A DNA stretch of 64,000 nt from Pseudomonas putida (GCF_002906855.1 NZ_MINI01000028.1:682001-746000), one strand, 5' to 3'. Shown: positions 7,573 through 17,856, counted from the stretch's first letter. Numbers and translations: made by a program. The notes: generated by a model not told the origin, from the sequence alone.

Positions 7573-9227
7573 AGAAAATACTGCTTCTGGCTTTGTTGCT
7601 GCACTCCGGCCTTCTGTTTGCATCGCCTGCGCTCGAGGCGGGCCAGCGTCAGCCGCTCAACCTGCATGCGATAGGCATGTTCATGGTGTTCGTGCTCTTC
7701 ACCTTGTGCATCACCTGGTGGGCAGCGCGGCGCACCCGCTCGACGGCGGATTTCTACAGCGCCGGTGGCGGCATCCTGGGCTGGCAGAACGGCCTGGCGC
7801 TGGCCGGTGACTACATGTCCGCCTCGACGCTGCTGGGGATTACGGCGCTCATCTACACCTCCGGCATGGATGGCTACATCTACCTCATCGCCTTCTTCGC
7901 GGGCTGGCCGGTGTTGCTGCTGTTGATGACCGAGCGGTTGCGCAACCTGGGCCGCTTCACTTTCGCCGACATCACCTCGTACCGCCTCGACCAGGGCAAG
8001 GTGCGCACCATGGCCGCCATCGGCTCGCTGACCGTGGTGTGCTTTTACCTGGTGGCGCAGATGGTCGGGGCCGGGCAGCTGATCAGGCTGCTGTTTGGCC
8101 TGGACTACCACATCGCCCTGGTGATCGTCGGCGTGCTGATGATGCTGTATGTCACCTTCGGCGGCATGGTGGCGACCACCTGGGTGCAGATCATCAAGGC
8201 GTTCCTGCTGCTGGTCGGCGGCTCGCTGGTGCTGTTCCTGGCGATGCGCCAGTTCGACTTCAGCTATGACACGCTGGTCACCCAGGCCATGGACACCCAT
8301 GCCCTGGGCGAGCGCCTGCTGGCGCCCGGCAGCCTGCTGGCCGACCCATTGACCGCGCTGTCGCTGAGCCTGGGGCTGGTGTTCGGCACCGCCGGGCTGC
8401 CGCATATCCTGATGCGTTTTTTCACCGTCAGCGATGCCCGCGAGGCGCGCAAGTCGGTGCTCTATGCCACCGGGTTCATCGGCTATTTCTTCAATGTCAT
8501 TTTCCTGCTGGGCCTGGCGTCGATCGTGATCGTCAGCCAGCAGCCGCAGTTCTTCGAAGGCGGGCAGGTGGGTGGCAAGCTGCTGGGCGGGGGCAACATG
8601 GTGGTCATGCACTTGGCTCAGGCGGTTGGCGGCAACTTGCTGCTGGGTTTTTTGTCTGCCGTGACCTTCGCTACCATCCTGGCCGTGGTGTCAGGCCTGG
8701 CGCTTGCGGGAGCTTCCGCCATCGCCCATGACCTGTATGCGCGGGTGATCATGAAGGGCGCGGCCAGCGAGGCGCAGGAGCTGCGGGTGACCAAGCTGGC
8801 CACCCTGGGGCTTGGGTTGGTGGCGATAGCTCTGGGCATCGTGTTCGAAAACATCAACGTGGCCTTCATGGTCGCGCTGGCGTTCGGCATCGCCGCGTCG
8901 GCCAACTTTCCGGTGCTGTTCCTGTCGATGTTCTGGTCGGGGTTGACCACGCGCGGCGCGTTGGCTGGTGGCTACGCGGGGTTGGTCAGCGCCATTGGCT
9001 TCGTGGTGTTTTCCAGGCTGGTGTGGGTGGATGTGTTGCACTTTGCCGAGCCGCTGTTCCCCTATACTCAGCCTGCGCTGTTCTCCATGCCGCTGGCGTT
9101 TGCAGTGGCGTATGGCGTTTCCCGGCTGGACCGGTCTGCGCGAGCCAAGGCGGAAAGGGCGGCGTTCGCCGACCAGTTCGTAAGGGGTCAGACCGGCCTT
9201 GGCGCCAGCGGTGCGGTCGATCATTGA
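7569..9227 (+). CDS. lvaG: LvaG, cation/organic acid symporter (SSS family)
   Basis: A 552-residue sodium:solute symporter related to ActP. It has a cleavable-looking N-terminal hydrophobic segment (MKKILLLALLLHSGLLFASP) followed by about 13 transmembrane helices. The SSS-type first helices carry STADFYSAGGGILGWQNG and GDYMSASTLLG. I start at 7569, overlapping lvaF by ATGA; the same frame is open further upstream to 7233 but that stretch lies over lvaF. It would import levulinate or related short acids. It is the last gene of the operon, followed closely by a strong hairpin. Confidence 0.9.
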   Translation: MKKILLLALLLHSGLLFASPALEAGQRQPLNLHAIGMFMVFVLFTLCITWWAARRTRSTADFYSAGGGILGWQNGLALAGDYMSASTLLGITALIYTSGMDGYIYLIAFFAGWPVLLLLMTERLRNLGRFTFADITSYRLDQGKVRTMAAIGSLTVVCFYLVAQMVGAGQLIRLLFGLDYHIALVIVGVLMMLYVTFGGMVATTWVQIIKAFLLLVGGSLVLFLAMRQFDFSYDTLVTQAMDTHALGERLLAPGSLLADPLTALSLSLGLVFGTAGLPHILMRFFTVSDAREARKSVLYATGFIGYFFNVIFLLGLASIVIVSQQPQFFEGGQVGGKLLGGGNMVVMHLAQAVGGNLLLGFLSAVTFATILAVVSGLALAGASAIAHDLYARVIMKGAASEAQELRVTKLATLGLGLVAIALGIVFENINVAFMVALAFGIAASANFPVLFLSMFWSGLTTRGALAGGYAGLVSAIGFVVFSRLVWVDVLHFAEPLFPYTQPALFSMPLAFAVAYGVSRLDRSARAKAERAAFADQFVRGQTGLGASGAVDH

Positions 9228-9235
9228 TCACCCGC

Positions 9236-9263
9236 GGCCGCTGGCGGATGCGTGCCAGCGGCC
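9236..9263 (+). terminator. Hairpin at the end of the lva operon
   Basis: A perfect 10-bp stem GGCCGCTGGC/GCCAGCGGCC with an 8-nt loop begins 8 bp after the lvaG stop. No U-run follows, so it is either a weak intrinsic terminator or an mRNA 3'-end stabiliser. Confidence 0.5.
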
Positions 9264-9276
9264 AGGTGATACCTCG

Positions 9277-9429
9277 TTAATACCCCCTGAAAATTTCGCC
9301 GATGCTGGTGATCGGGTGCCCTATGTGCTGCGCCGCCGCTCGGTTGACGAGAGAAGGCCTGGGGGCAAGCAGGGCATTCAGGAAAATGGCCAGCGTCAGC
9401 ACGGCCAATAGAAAACCAAATCGGCGCAT
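9277..9429 (-). CDS. Small predicted exported/membrane protein, 50 aa
   Basis: ATG at 9429 follows a textbook GGAGGA ribosome site (about 5 nt spacing). The 50-residue product starts MRRFGFLLAVLTLAIFLNAL, a positively charged start plus hydrophobic core typical of a signal peptide or single membrane anchor, and ends IFRGY. I do not recognise the family. It lies between the lva terminator hairpin and a decayed gene. The start signals and leader-like N-terminus argue for a real gene. Confidence 0.5.
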   Translation of the reverse strand: MRRFGFLLAVLTLAIFLNALLAPRPSLVNRAAAQHIGHPITSIGEIFRGY

Positions 9430-9462
9430 ATGATCCTCCAGCGATTATTATTGTTGTTGTCT

Positions 9463-9660
9463 TCAGGTTCGATCCGAAAGGCCAGTATCACTAGGCCCGG
9501 GCGCTTTGTCGTGGGCGAATGACTGGGTTATGGCTGCGATGTCCTGGTCGCCGTAGCCCAGTTTGAACACATAGCCACTCAACCTGCGATGGCCGGGTTG
9601 TCGACTGCATGCGATGAACCTGCGTGCGGCACCTGTATCGATAAAGGCCGCACGGCAGGC
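9463..9660 (-). pseudogene. Possible 3' remnant of a beta-hydroxyacid dehydrogenase gene
   Basis: One minus-strand frame is open for 66 codons up to a TGA at 9463 and has no start. Near the end it reads LGYGDQDIAAITQSFA, which resembles the final helix of 3-hydroxyisobutyrate/tartronate-semialdehyde reductases (the GxGDxDxSA pattern). Upstream residues do not continue the family, so only a tail would survive. The match is by eye to a short motif and may be chance. Otherwise the 9430-9668 gap holds nothing I recognise. Confidence 0.25.
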
Positions 9661-9668
9661 CCGTGCAG

Positions 9669-10922
9669 TTACTGGCTCAGCGCTGCCGCGACCGATTCGC
9701 CGAAGGCTTGCAGGCCTTCTTCGAGCTGATCGGTCGGGGTGTTCACCGGTGGCATCAGCTTGATGATTTCGCCGTTCGGGCCGCAGCGGTCGACCAGCAC
9801 ACCCGCCTGCAGCACGCGCTGCTGGGCATCCTTGGCGAACGCGACGTTGCCGCGGCCGAAGTCGATGCCAGCGATCATGCCGCGACAGCGGGCGGATGCG
9901 ACGCCAGGGGTTTCAGCGAAACCGGCGACTGCGCGTTCCATGGCCGCGCAGTTGGTGGCCAGCAACTTCAGGAACGACTCATCGCGCCAATAGCCGAGCG
10001 CGATCTGGGCCGTCAGGAACGCCAGTTGGTTGCCGCGGAAGGTGCCGATGTGATCGCCAGGTTGCCACACATCCAGCCCGGCGCGAATCAATACGATCGC
10101 CATCGGCAGGCCGAAGCCGCCGATCGATTTGGCGCAGGTGATCAGGTCTGGCACCACCCCGGAACGCTCGAACCCGAAGAAGTCGCCGGTGCGGCCGCAA
10201 CCGGCCTGGATCTCGTCGCAGATGAGCAGCACGCCGTGATCGGTGGTCCACTTGCGCAAGCGTTGCAGCCATTCGTTGGAAGCCGGGTAGACGCCGGCCT
10301 GGATCTGCACGGACTCGACGATCACCGCCGCCGGCAGCTCCGAGCCGCTGCCCTGGTCGTTGGCCAGGCGCTCGAGAAAGCCAATGCTGTCGAATTCACC
10401 GTAGGGACTGTCTTCGTACGGCACGAACACTACATCGGTGGAAAGCCCAGGGCCGCGGCGGGTGCGGTTACCAGTGACGGCCAGGGCGCCGGCGGTCATG
10501 CCATGGTATGCCCCGTAGAACGATACGACCTTGGTACGCCCGGTCGCCTTGCGCGCCAGCTTCAACGCCGCCTCGACGGCGTCGGCACCGGTCGGGCCGG
10601 TGAACTGCACCTTGTAGTCCCAGCCGCGTGGCTTGAACAGGTCGCGCTCGATCGCCTCGAGGAACTGGCGTTTGGTGGTGGTGTGCAGGTCGAGGGCGTG
10701 GGTCACGCCGTTGGACGACAGGTACGCGATCAAGGCATCGCGCATGCGGGGGTCGTTGTGGCCATAGTTCAGGGCACCCGCGCCAGCGAAGAAGTCCAGA
10801 TACTCGCGGCCGTCTTCACCTCGGATCTTGCTGCCTTGGGCGGTATCGAACACCAGTGGCAGGTCACGGCAGTACATCCGCACATTGGACTCGAGCCTTT
10901 CGAATGTCTCGATGTTGTTCAT
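9669..10922 (-). CDS. Class III aminotransferase, EctB (diaminobutyrate) type
   Basis: A 417-residue PLP-dependent class III aminotransferase. The PLP lysine is K265 in ITCAKSIGG, with D236-E237 holding the pyridine nitrogen. The FTGPTGADAVEAALKLARK and YHGMT motifs are typical of the diaminobutyrate--2-oxoglutarate subgroup. There are no ectA, ectC or siderophore genes nearby, so ectoine synthesis is unlikely. As the last gene after an aldehyde dehydrogenase, a putrescine-type permease and an alcohol dehydrogenase, it more likely deaminates an omega-amino group of a diamine or amino acid. The exact substrate cannot be read from sequence. Confidence 0.85.
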   Translation of the reverse strand: MNNIETFERLESNVRMYCRDLPLVFDTAQGSKIRGEDGREYLDFFAGAGALNYGHNDPRMRDALIAYLSSNGVTHALDLHTTTKRQFLEAIERDLFKPRGWDYKVQFTGPTGADAVEAALKLARKATGRTKVVSFYGAYHGMTAGALAVTGNRTRRGPGLSTDVVFVPYEDSPYGEFDSIGFLERLANDQGSGSELPAAVIVESVQIQAGVYPASNEWLQRLRKWTTDHGVLLICDEIQAGCGRTGDFFGFERSGVVPDLITCAKSIGGFGLPMAIVLIRAGLDVWQPGDHIGTFRGNQLAFLTAQIALGYWRDESFLKLLATNCAAMERAVAGFAETPGVASARCRGMIAGIDFGRGNVAFAKDAQQRVLQAGVLVDRCGPNGEIIKLMPPVNTPTDQLEEGLQAFGESVAAALSQ

Positions 10923-10970
10923 GCAAACCTCTTGAAAAAAATGATCTGGGCTATCGGGGGGCGTGGGCGG

Positions 10971-12395
10971 TCAGTGTTTGAACATCACGTGGCGAACCAC
11001 GGTGTAGTCTTCCAGCCCGTACATGGACAGGTCCTTGCCGTAGCCGGAAAGCTTCACCCCGCCATGGGGCATTTCGCTCACCAGCATGAAGTGGGTGTTG
11101 ACCCAGGTGCAGCCGTACTGCAGGCGAGCGGCCAGGCGATGGGCGCGACCGACATCGGCGGTCCACACCGATGAAGCCAGGCCGTAGTCCGATTCGTTGG
11201 CCCATGCCAGTGCCTGGGCTTCGTCTTCGAATTGCGAAACCGTCACCACCGGGCCGAAGATTTCCCGGCACACCACCTCGTCCTCCTGCGTGGTGCCGGC
11301 CAGGACCGTCGGCTCGAAGAAGAAACCGCCACCCGCAGCGCGCTTGCCGCCGGTGACCACCTCGATATGAGGCAGCTCCTTGGCACGGTTCACGAAGCCC
11401 TCCACGCGTTCCAGGTGCTCCTGGGTGATCAGCGGGCCCATCTCGGTCGCCGGGTCATCCTGTAGCCCGCACTTGATGCTGGATACGGCTTCACCGAGCT
11501 TGCGCACGAATTTCGGGTACACCGCCTTCTGCACATAGAGGCGGCACGCGGCGGTGCAGTCCTGGCCGGCGTTGTAGAAGCCGAAGGCGCGGATGCCTTC
11601 GACGGCTGCATCGATGTCGGCATCGTCGAAGATCAACACCGGCGCCTTGCCACCGAGCTCCATGTGCATGCGTTTGACGCTGTCGGCGGTGCCTTCGATG
11701 ATGCGGCTGCCGGTGCGCACGGAGCCGGTCAGCGACACCATGCGCACTTGGGCGTGGCTGGTCAGCGGTTCACCCACCGAGGCGCCGCGGCCGTGGACGA
11801 TGTTGACCACGCCGGCGGGGAAGATGTCGGCGAGCAGCTCGCCCAGTTTCAAGGTGCTCATCGGCGTGTGTTCCGACGGCTTGAGCACGACGGTGTTGCC
11901 GCCGGCCAAGGCCGGGCCCAGTTTCCAGGCCGCCATCAGCAGGGGGTAGTTCCACGGGGCGATGGAGGCGACCACGCCCACCGGGTCGCGGCGGATCATC
12001 GAGGTGTGGCCCGGGATGTACTCGCCCGCCGCCGAGCCCTGAAGGCAGCGCACGGCGCCGGCAAAGAAGCGGAATACGTCGGATACGGCAGGCAGTTCGT
12101 CCTGCAGCACGGCGGTGAACGGCTTGCCGCAGTTGTCCGCCTCCAGGCGGGCGAACACCGGCGCCTGGGCGTCGATGCTGTCAGCGAGCTTGAGCAGCAG
12201 TGCCGCGCGGTCCTTGGGCGGCGTTTGCGACCAGGCGTCGAAGGCCGCATCGGCGCTTTGCACCGCGGCGTGGACCTGGGCGCGGCTGGCTTCGGTGGTC
12301 TGTACCAGGACGCTGCCAAGGGACGGGTTGTACACGTCGAGGTTTTCGCCTTCGCCGGCCACCAGGGCACCGTTGATCAGGAGTTTGGTTTGCAT
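10971..12395 (-). CDS. Gamma-aminobutyraldehyde dehydrogenase-like (PatD type)
   Basis: A 474-residue NAD-dependent aldehyde dehydrogenase, the same length as E. coli PatD and closely matching it from memory along most of its length. The catalytic cysteine is C280 (GQDC) and the general base E246 (MELGGKAP); [10 protein letters not shown] is the nucleotide-binding turn. I place the start at 12395 (MQTKLL), with GCGAGA just upstream; an ATG at 12410 is in frame but lacks a ribosome site. It would oxidise 4-aminobutanal or a similar omega-amino aldehyde to the acid, linking permease import to the aminotransferase encoded next to it. Confidence 0.82.
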   Translation of the reverse strand: MQTKLLINGALVAGEGENLDVYNPSLGSVLVQTTEASRAQVHAAVQSADAAFDAWSQTPPKDRAALLLKLADSIDAQAPVFARLEADNCGKPFTAVLQDELPAVSDVFRFFAGAVRCLQGSAAGEYIPGHTSMIRRDPVGVVASIAPWNYPLLMAAWKLGPALAGGNTVVLKPSEHTPMSTLKLGELLADIFPAGVVNIVHGRGASVGEPLTSHAQVRMVSLTGSVRTGSRIIEGTADSVKRMHMELGGKAPVLIFDDADIDAAVEGIRAFGFYNAGQDCTAACRLYVQKAVYPKFVRKLGEAVSSIKCGLQDDPATEMGPLITQEHLERVEGFVNRAKELPHIEVVTGGKRAAGGGFFFEPTVLAGTTQEDEVVCREIFGPVVTVSQFEDEAQALAWANESDYGLASSVWTADVGRAHRLAARLQYGCTWVNTHFMLVSEMPHGGVKLSGYGKDLSMYGLEDYTVVRHVMFKH

Positions 12396-12474
12396 GTCGA
12401 TTCTCGCCATTGAACTGCAAGGCCGGGGCCTTGCCTTGTGGTTGTTGTCAGGACATTCGATTGGCAGGTGGCCG

Positions 12475-13806
12475 CTACGCCAGCGCGTCAGGCACCGGGT
12501 TGCGGAAGAAACTGGTCCGGCAGGCGAGGTAAACCGTGCCCAGGGCGAGCCAGATACAGCCCATGATCAGTGCGTCTTTATCCAGGCTGGCCAGCATCCA
12601 GCCGGCCGTGACCAGGCCGATGAGTGGGAAGAGCACGCCGCGCAGCAGGCCAGCCCCGTCCTTGACGCGTGCATCGAAGGTGAGCCGCAGCGCGCAGAGG
12701 TTGACGGCGGTGAAGGCTAGAAAAGCGCCGAAATTGACCAGGGACGTCGCGGTGGCGATCGTCAGGCCAAAACCCGCGGTGCCGAAAATGCCACAGAGCA
12801 GGATGTTGAAGGTCGGCGTCCTGTAGCGAGGGTGCAATGCACCGAACAGCTTGCGCGGCAGTTGGTTGTCCCGGCCGAGGGCGTACAGCAGCCGGCCCAC
12901 GCTGGCCTGGAACGACATGCCCGCGGCGAAGTGGGCGATGATGATCCCCGCCAGGACCACGGCGAAGAACAGGTCGCCACCGATCATGCGGGCAATCTCG
13001 AAGGCAGCGCCGTCCACCAGCTCGAACGTGGGGGAGGGGTGCGCCAGGTACATGAAGTACGAGGAGCCGACATAGACCGAACCGCCGATCAGCGCGACCA
13101 TCAGGATCGCGCGGGGCAGCGTGCGGCCTGGGTCACGGGTTTCCTCGCTGAGCGTGGACAGTGCGTCGAAGCCCAGGAACGAGTAAGCAGCAATGGCGGC
13201 GCCGGCCATGCTGGTGGCAAAGGGCACATCCTGGTTGAAGAACGGCTTGGCCGACAGCAGTCCTCCAGGGCCGTTGGCAGCCACGATGTAATGCACGCAC
13301 AGGCCGATAAACACCACGATGATCGCCAGTTGCGCGCCCATCAACAGCAGGTTGAAGCGGTTGGCGACCTGGATGCCCAGCACATTCAGCAGCGAGGTAG
13401 AGACGATGAAACCGGTAATCCACACCCACTGCGGCACATCTGGAAAGGCCATGTTGAGATAGCTGGCGCCAAGCAGCCAGATCAGCATCGGAATGAAGAA
13501 GTAATCGAGCAGGGCGGCCCAGCCCACCATGAAGCCGAGGTTGGCGCTGAGCATCTTGCGGGTATAGGTGTAGGCCGAACCGGCCACCGGGAACACCCTG
13601 ACCAGCCGGCCATAGCTCAACGCCGTGAACACCACGCCGGTCGCCGCGATCAGGTAGGCCATCGCCGTGGTGTTGCCACTGGCCTGCGAGATCACGCCAT
13701 AGGTGCCGAAGACGATCAACGGGGCGAGGAACGCCAGGCCGAACAGCAGGACCGAAAACGGGCCCAAGGTGCGCTTCAGCGAAGCGCTGGGGGTTGATTC
13801 GCTCAT
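12475..13806 (-). CDS. APC-family permease, PuuP-like (putrescine/amine importer)
   Basis: A 443-residue amino acid-polyamine-organocation permease with about 12 hydrophobic helices. The first helix region carries the [15 protein letters not shown] type signature, and FSFLGFD-like [17 protein letters not shown] lies in the middle. Motif spacing follows E. coli PuuP, including [14 protein letters not shown]. It is in the inner membrane and would import an amine or amino acid. Its position between a PatD-like dehydrogenase and an alcohol dehydrogenase supports an amine substrate. Substrate identity is inference. Confidence 0.75.
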   Translation of the reverse strand: MSESTPSASLKRTLGPFSVLLFGLAFLAPLIVFGTYGVISQASGNTTAMAYLIAATGVVFTALSYGRLVRVFPVAGSAYTYTRKMLSANLGFMVGWAALLDYFFIPMLIWLLGASYLNMAFPDVPQWVWITGFIVSTSLLNVLGIQVANRFNLLLMGAQLAIIVVFIGLCVHYIVAANGPGGLLSAKPFFNQDVPFATSMAGAAIAAYSFLGFDALSTLSEETRDPGRTLPRAILMVALIGGSVYVGSSYFMYLAHPSPTFELVDGAAFEIARMIGGDLFFAVVLAGIIIAHFAAGMSFQASVGRLLYALGRDNQLPRKLFGALHPRYRTPTFNILLCGIFGTAGFGLTIATATSLVNFGAFLAFTAVNLCALRLTFDARVKDGAGLLRGVLFPLIGLVTAGWMLASLDKDALIMGCIWLALGTVYLACRTSFFRNPVPDALA

Positions 13807-13818
13807 GACTGACAGCCC

Positions 13819-14976
13819 TCACGCTACGAAGTGGTAAGCAGTGGCGACGATTTCACGGTAGGTTTCCACGGTCATCTCCTTCGCATTGCTGCCATCGGAG
13901 AAGTTCTTCTTCGATTTTTCAGCGATGCTCAGGAAGTCTTCCTCGCGCACGCCTTTCACCTCGGCGAAGCGGGGGATGCCCAGGTCCTTGCTCATCTGGA
14001 ACAGGTAGCCGACGGCGGCCTCGGCGGCCTCGGCCGGCGAGAGGTTGGGGTCGATGCCCAGTGCGTAGGCGACCTGCGCGTGGCGAATGATGTCGGCGTC
14101 GCGGTTATGGCCGAACACGAAGGGCAAGAAGATCGCGTTGCCCACGCCGTGTGGCGTGTCGTACATGCCACCAATGGCTTCGGAAATGCAGTGCACGCTG
14201 CCGACGTCTGCATTACCGAAGGCCATGCCGGCGATCAGGCTGGCCACCAGCATCTGCTCGCGGGCGTGCAGGTTGCCGGGTTCCAGCACGGCGGGCTTGA
14301 GGTGTTGGCTGATCAGGCGGATGGCATGCAGCGCCAGGCCGTCGCTGATGGGGTTCGACACGCGGCCGGTGTAGGCTTCGATGGCGTGGGTCAGGGCATC
14401 CATGCCGGTTGCGGCGGCAATCGACGCGGGCAGCGTGTCGAGGATATGAGAGTCAAGCAATGCCAGCACTGGCCCGAGCCGGTAATCGTGCACGCTCATC
14501 TTGTAATGACGGGCGGTATCGGTGATCACCGAGAAGCAGGTTACTTCGCTGCCGGTGCCAGCCGTGGTCGGAATGGCAACGATAGGCGGGATGGCATGGG
14601 TGAGCGTGAACGAACCTTCGTAGTCCTCGATCCGACCCTCATGGCTGAGCAGCAGGCTGATGGCCTTGGCTGCATCCATGGCACTGCCCCCGCCTACGGC
14701 TAGCAAGCCATCGATACCTTTGCCGCGATATCGCTGCGCGATCTGATTGACGTCCTCGCTGCGCGGATTGGCCTTGATGTCAGACACTTCCTCGAAGGCG
14801 ATGCCTGCCTTCTCCAGGCTGGCGTAGACGCTGTCCAGCAGGCCCGCCGCCTTGACCCCAGGATCGGTCACGACGAGCACGCGGGCCAGGCCAAGTGAGT
14901 GCAGGTGTTCGCCGGTGCGCTCGCGCAGACCAGGTTCCATCACGACTTTGCTGGGGAGTAAAAACTTGAAGTCCAT
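13819..14976 (-). CDS. Iron-containing alcohol dehydrogenase (group III)
   Basis: A 385-residue Fe-dependent dehydrogenase. The metal ligands expected in the family are visible as D193, H197, H262 and H276, and the cofactor motif GGGSAMD is at 96-102. The start at 14976 has AGAGG about 6 nt upstream; the frame stays open upstream to 15510, but that part overlaps another gene and reads as noncoding. It is the promoter-proximal gene of the minus-strand set (alcohol dehydrogenase, permease, aldehyde dehydrogenase, aminotransferase), which suggests oxidation of an alcohol or amino alcohol to the aldehyde used by the PatD-like enzyme. Confidence 0.85.
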   Translation of the reverse strand: MDFKFLLPSKVVMEPGLRERTGEHLHSLGLARVLVVTDPGVKAAGLLDSVYASLEKAGIAFEEVSDIKANPRSEDVNQIAQRYRGKGIDGLLAVGGGSAMDAAKAISLLLSHEGRIEDYEGSFTLTHAIPPIVAIPTTAGTGSEVTCFSVITDTARHYKMSVHDYRLGPVLALLDSHILDTLPASIAAATGMDALTHAIEAYTGRVSNPISDGLALHAIRLISQHLKPAVLEPGNLHAREQMLVASLIAGMAFGNADVGSVHCISEAIGGMYDTPHGVGNAIFLPFVFGHNRDADIIRHAQVAYALGIDPNLSPAEAAEAAVGYLFQMSKDLGIPRFAEVKGVREEDFLSIAEKSKKNFSDGSNAKEMTVETYREIVATAYHFVA

Positions 14977-15196
14977 ACGTACCTCTTGCTCAATTGTTGT
15001 CATTGTTGAAAGGGCAGTAGAGGAGCACTTGCGCCAGGCCGTGGATAACAGCTCAAGCGGGTGATGTGTGGCCTGGCGTTTCGCACAAGCCAGCATTTTG
15101 TTGTTCTGGGTTTTGCTTGAACCTGTCGTCAAAGGCCTCCTTGGGGGGGTAAAAAGAGGGGCGGCCAAGCTGCACGCCCCTGAAAGGGTGATCGCG

Positions 15197-16072
15197 CTAC
15201 AGCATGTGTCCTGCCAGCAAGGACAGCAGCGTGCCGGACAGGCAAGGCGGGAAGTCGTGCCCCATCCCGGGCAGCAGCACCAAACTGGAACCACGGATAG
15301 CTGCGGCCGTGGCGTACCCGCCGCTGGTCGCGACCATGAGATCTTCATCGCCATGGATGACCAGGGTGCGGCAACGAATCCGTTGCAGTTCCTGGGTGCG
15401 ATCGCCGGAATTGATGATCGCGCCGATCTGCCTGGCCGTACCGACGTTGCCGGCCTCGCCACCGCCTCGCTCCCACGCCGACAGGGCATAGTCACGGAAG
15501 GCGGGTTCATTCCACTCCAGGGTCGAGCCGATCAGGCGCATGATGTCCAGGTAGTCGCGAACGCTTTCCTGCTCGCTGCGCGGTGGGCGGCGCAGCAGCT
15601 GCCGAATGGATTTCAACGCCGGCTGGCCGACGCGCAGCGATCCGGTGGTCGAGAAGATCGAGGTGAGCGACCTGATACGCTCGGGGTAACGGGCAGCGAG
15701 GGTCTGGGCGATCATGCCGCCCATCGACATGCCCACCACGTGCGCCGTTGCCAGGTTCAGGCCGTTCATGAGCCCGATCACGTCGTTGGCCATGTCACCC
15801 AGGTCATAGCCGGGGGTGCGCTTGCGCAAGAACTGCTGCATGGCCGTGGGAGGGACTACGTCGGTGAAGAACGACCGGCCCGAGTCGCGGTTGTCCAGCG
15901 TGATGACGCGAAACCCCCGCTCGACCAGGCCGGCGATGATCGGTTGCGGCCAGTAGGTCAATTGCAGCCCCAGGCCGACGATGAGTATGACCGCTGGCGC
16001 CGTTTCGGACCCGTGGCTGCGATAGCAAAGAGGGCGCTCGCCGGGCAGTTCGCAGAAGCGATCGGGGCTCAT
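15197..16072 (-). CDS. Alpha/beta hydrolase (probable esterase) coupled to a BVMO
   Basis: A 291-residue alpha/beta hydrolase. The nucleophile elbow is GMSMGG with S116, an acid candidate is in VIHGDED, and the histidine is in GMGHDFPP. No signal peptide, so cytoplasmic. Its start overlaps the end of the monooxygenase gene by 4 nt. The usual pairing is ketone to ester by the monooxygenase, then ester hydrolysis by this enzyme. Both genes lie behind a TetR operator copy. Substrate size is unknown; it could equally be a lactonase. Confidence 0.82.
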   Translation of the reverse strand: MSPDRFCELPGERPLCYRSHGSETAPAVILIVGLGLQLTYWPQPIIAGLVERGFRVITLDNRDSGRSFFTDVVPPTAMQQFLRKRTPGYDLGDMANDVIGLMNGLNLATAHVVGMSMGGMIAQTLAARYPERIRSLTSIFSTTGSLRVGQPALKSIRQLLRRPPRSEQESVRDYLDIMRLIGSTLEWNEPAFRDYALSAWERGGGEAGNVGTARQIGAIINSGDRTQELQRIRCRTLVIHGDEDLMVATSGGYATAAAIRGSSLVLLPGMGHDFPPCLSGTLLSLLAGHML

Positions 16073-17595
16073 CCGCGGCTACCCTGTTGCTGCAGCTCGA
16101 CGTTCGCACGCAAGGGTGCGCTGGGTACGGAGGAGAACGCGAGGCACTTGTCAGCTACAGCACCTCGGCGCAGGAGTTTGGTATCGCGGAAGTAATCCAT
16201 CGACATCACCCAGGGCTCGCTCGGCCCCTGGCGCGGTATGCTGTCCAAGGCGCGCTGCACATAGCCGGCACCAAAATCCAGCAGAGGGCGGGTCTCGATC
16301 CCATCTGGCGCCTGGGGTTCGCAGACGTTGTAGCCGTGGTTGTCCATGAAACCCAGCAAGCGACAGAAGTGATCGCACAGCAGGCACACTTTCAGGGTCC
16401 AGGAGGAGTTGGTGTAGCCCACCGCGAACGCGAAGTTGGGTACACCGGAGAGCATGGTTCCTTTGTAGGCGAGAGTGTCGCTCAGCACCACTGGCTTATC
16501 GTCCTTGTACAGACTGACCCCCCCGAACATCTGCACATTCAGCCCGGTGGCGGTAATTACGATGTCAGCTTCCAACGCCTTGCCGGATTTCAGCAACAGG
16601 CCGGATTCGGTGAACCGCTCGATATGGTCGGTGACGATGTCGGCCTTGCCCGCGCTGATCGCCTTGAACAGGTCGCCTTCAGGTACCGTGCACAAGCGCT
16701 GGTCCCAAGGGTTGTAGGGCGGATTGAAATGGACGTCGACCGGGTAGCCTTTCGGCAGCTCCTTGCGCGTCAGCCATAGCAGCAGTTTGCGGGAAAGCTT
16801 GGGGAAGCGCTGGCAGAAGGCCCAGAAGGCCAGGGTGATCCTGGCGTTCTTGTAGCGTGTCAGAGAGTAAGCGGTTTGCTCGGGCAGGACCTTGCGCAGA
16901 AACGCCGCAACCGCATCATTGGCTGGTTGGTTGATGATGTAGGAGGGCGTACGCTGCAGCATGGTGATGCTGGCGACTTTGTCCGCCATCGCTGGAATCA
17001 GGGTCACTGCCGTCGCGCCGCTGCCGATCACTACAACACGTTTGCCCGTGTAATCCAGGTTCTCTGGCCAGTGTTGCGGATGAACGATCTGCCCCTTGAA
17101 CTGTTCGGCTCCCTCGAAGCGGGGGCTGAATCCTTGGTCGTACCTGTAGTATCCGCCCGCGCTGAACAGCCAGCGACATTCGATTGTGCGGGCCTGCCCC
17201 AGGTAACCGTCCTCCACCCGCACCGCCCACAAGCCCTTGTCCGTTTGCCAGTTCGCTGAGATGACTTTCTGCTTGTACTGGATCAAGGACTCCAGCTCAT
17301 GCTCGTCGATCGCTTCACGCAGGTACTCGAGAATGTCTGCGGCGTCCGCCAGGGATTTCGCCTTGGTCCAGGGCTTGAAGTCGAAGCCGAAGGTGTACAG
17401 GTCGGAGTCCGAGCGGATGCCGGGATAGCGGAACAGGTCCCAGGTGCCGCCCATTCGCTCACGAGACTCGAGAATCGTGAAGGTCTTGTGAGGCTGATGG
17501 CGCCGCAGATAGGCGGCCGCACCGATGCCAGACACACCGGCTCCCATGATCAATATATCGAGTGGCTCAACCGGAAGAGCAGTGTGCGAGGACAT
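16069..17595 (-). CDS. Baeyer-Villiger monooxygenase (class B flavoprotein)
   Basis: A 508-residue FAD/NADPH monooxygenase. The FAD Rossmann motif GAGVSG is at 18-23, the Baeyer-Villiger fingerprint [12 protein letters not shown] (FxGxxxHxxxWP) at 166-177, and the NADPH-binding GSGATA at 191-196. It should insert oxygen next to a carbonyl to make an ester or lactone. It is co-transcribed with an alpha/beta hydrolase (4-nt overlap). A two-repeat operator (17626-17649) sits about 30-55 nt upstream of the start, where a repressor would block transcription. P. putida strains are known to carry a BVMO for aliphatic ketones; whether this one has that range is not shown here. Confidence 0.88.
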   Translation of the reverse strand: MSSHTALPVEPLDILIMGAGVSGIGAAAYLRRHQPHKTFTILESRERMGGTWDLFRYPGIRSDSDLYTFGFDFKPWTKAKSLADAADILEYLREAIDEHELESLIQYKQKVISANWQTDKGLWAVRVEDGYLGQARTIECRWLFSAGGYYRYDQGFSPRFEGAEQFKGQIVHPQHWPENLDYTGKRVVVIGSGATAVTLIPAMADKVASITMLQRTPSYIINQPANDAVAAFLRKVLPEQTAYSLTRYKNARITLAFWAFCQRFPKLSRKLLLWLTRKELPKGYPVDVHFNPPYNPWDQRLCTVPEGDLFKAISAGKADIVTDHIERFTESGLLLKSGKALEADIVITATGLNVQMFGGVSLYKDDKPVVLSDTLAYKGTMLSGVPNFAFAVGYTNSSWTLKVCLLCDHFCRLLGFMDNHGYNVCEPQAPDGIETRPLLDFGAGYVQRALDSIPRQGPSEPWVMSMDYFRDTKLLRRGAVADKCLAFSSVPSAPLRANVELQQQGSRG

Positions 17596-17625
17596 AGGGC
17601 TTCCTATTATTGTGTTATAGAGGCT

Positions 17626-17649
17626 GATCTTTTGACTTGATCATTTGAC
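17626..17649. promoter_or_regulatory. Shared TetR-type operator, copy 1 (before the BVMO gene)
   Basis: GATCTTTTGAC, TT, GATCATTTGAC: two 11-mers repeating every 13 bp. On the minus strand a TATAAC -10-like hexamer lies between this site and the BVMO start, so a bound repressor would overlap the -35 region. The same element is found at 18684-18707 and, doubled, at 21212-21253. The rest of the 17596-17898 gap has no gene I can see. Confidence 0.7.
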
Positions 17650-17856
17650 CATGATGGGGCGACAGATTCCCCAGGGCAAGGTGCAAAATGCATCGCGAAG
17701 GCATTTTTTTGGGACGATTTGAACCTGGTGGGATTGGATAAGGGGGGATTGCGCGTCGGGCGACTGCAGATTTTGGCGTCGTTATGACGGGGCGATATGT
17801 GGGTTTCTGTGGCAAGAGGCGACAGTCCGTTTGTCTGTCAGACCCTATGGATACCG

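Noticed and set aside
9669..10922. Ectoine biosynthesis (EctB)
   Set aside because: No ectA or ectC nearby; the neighbours are catabolic amine genes.
9663..11174. 503-codon plus-strand frame opposite the aminotransferase
   Set aside because: The minus-strand aminotransferase has intact PLP motifs; the plus frame spans two genes and reads as noise.
13819..15510. Upstream extension of the Fe-alcohol dehydrogenase to 15510
   Set aside because: The extra 178 residues overlap the hydrolase gene and lack family similarity; ATG 14976 has a proper ribosome site.
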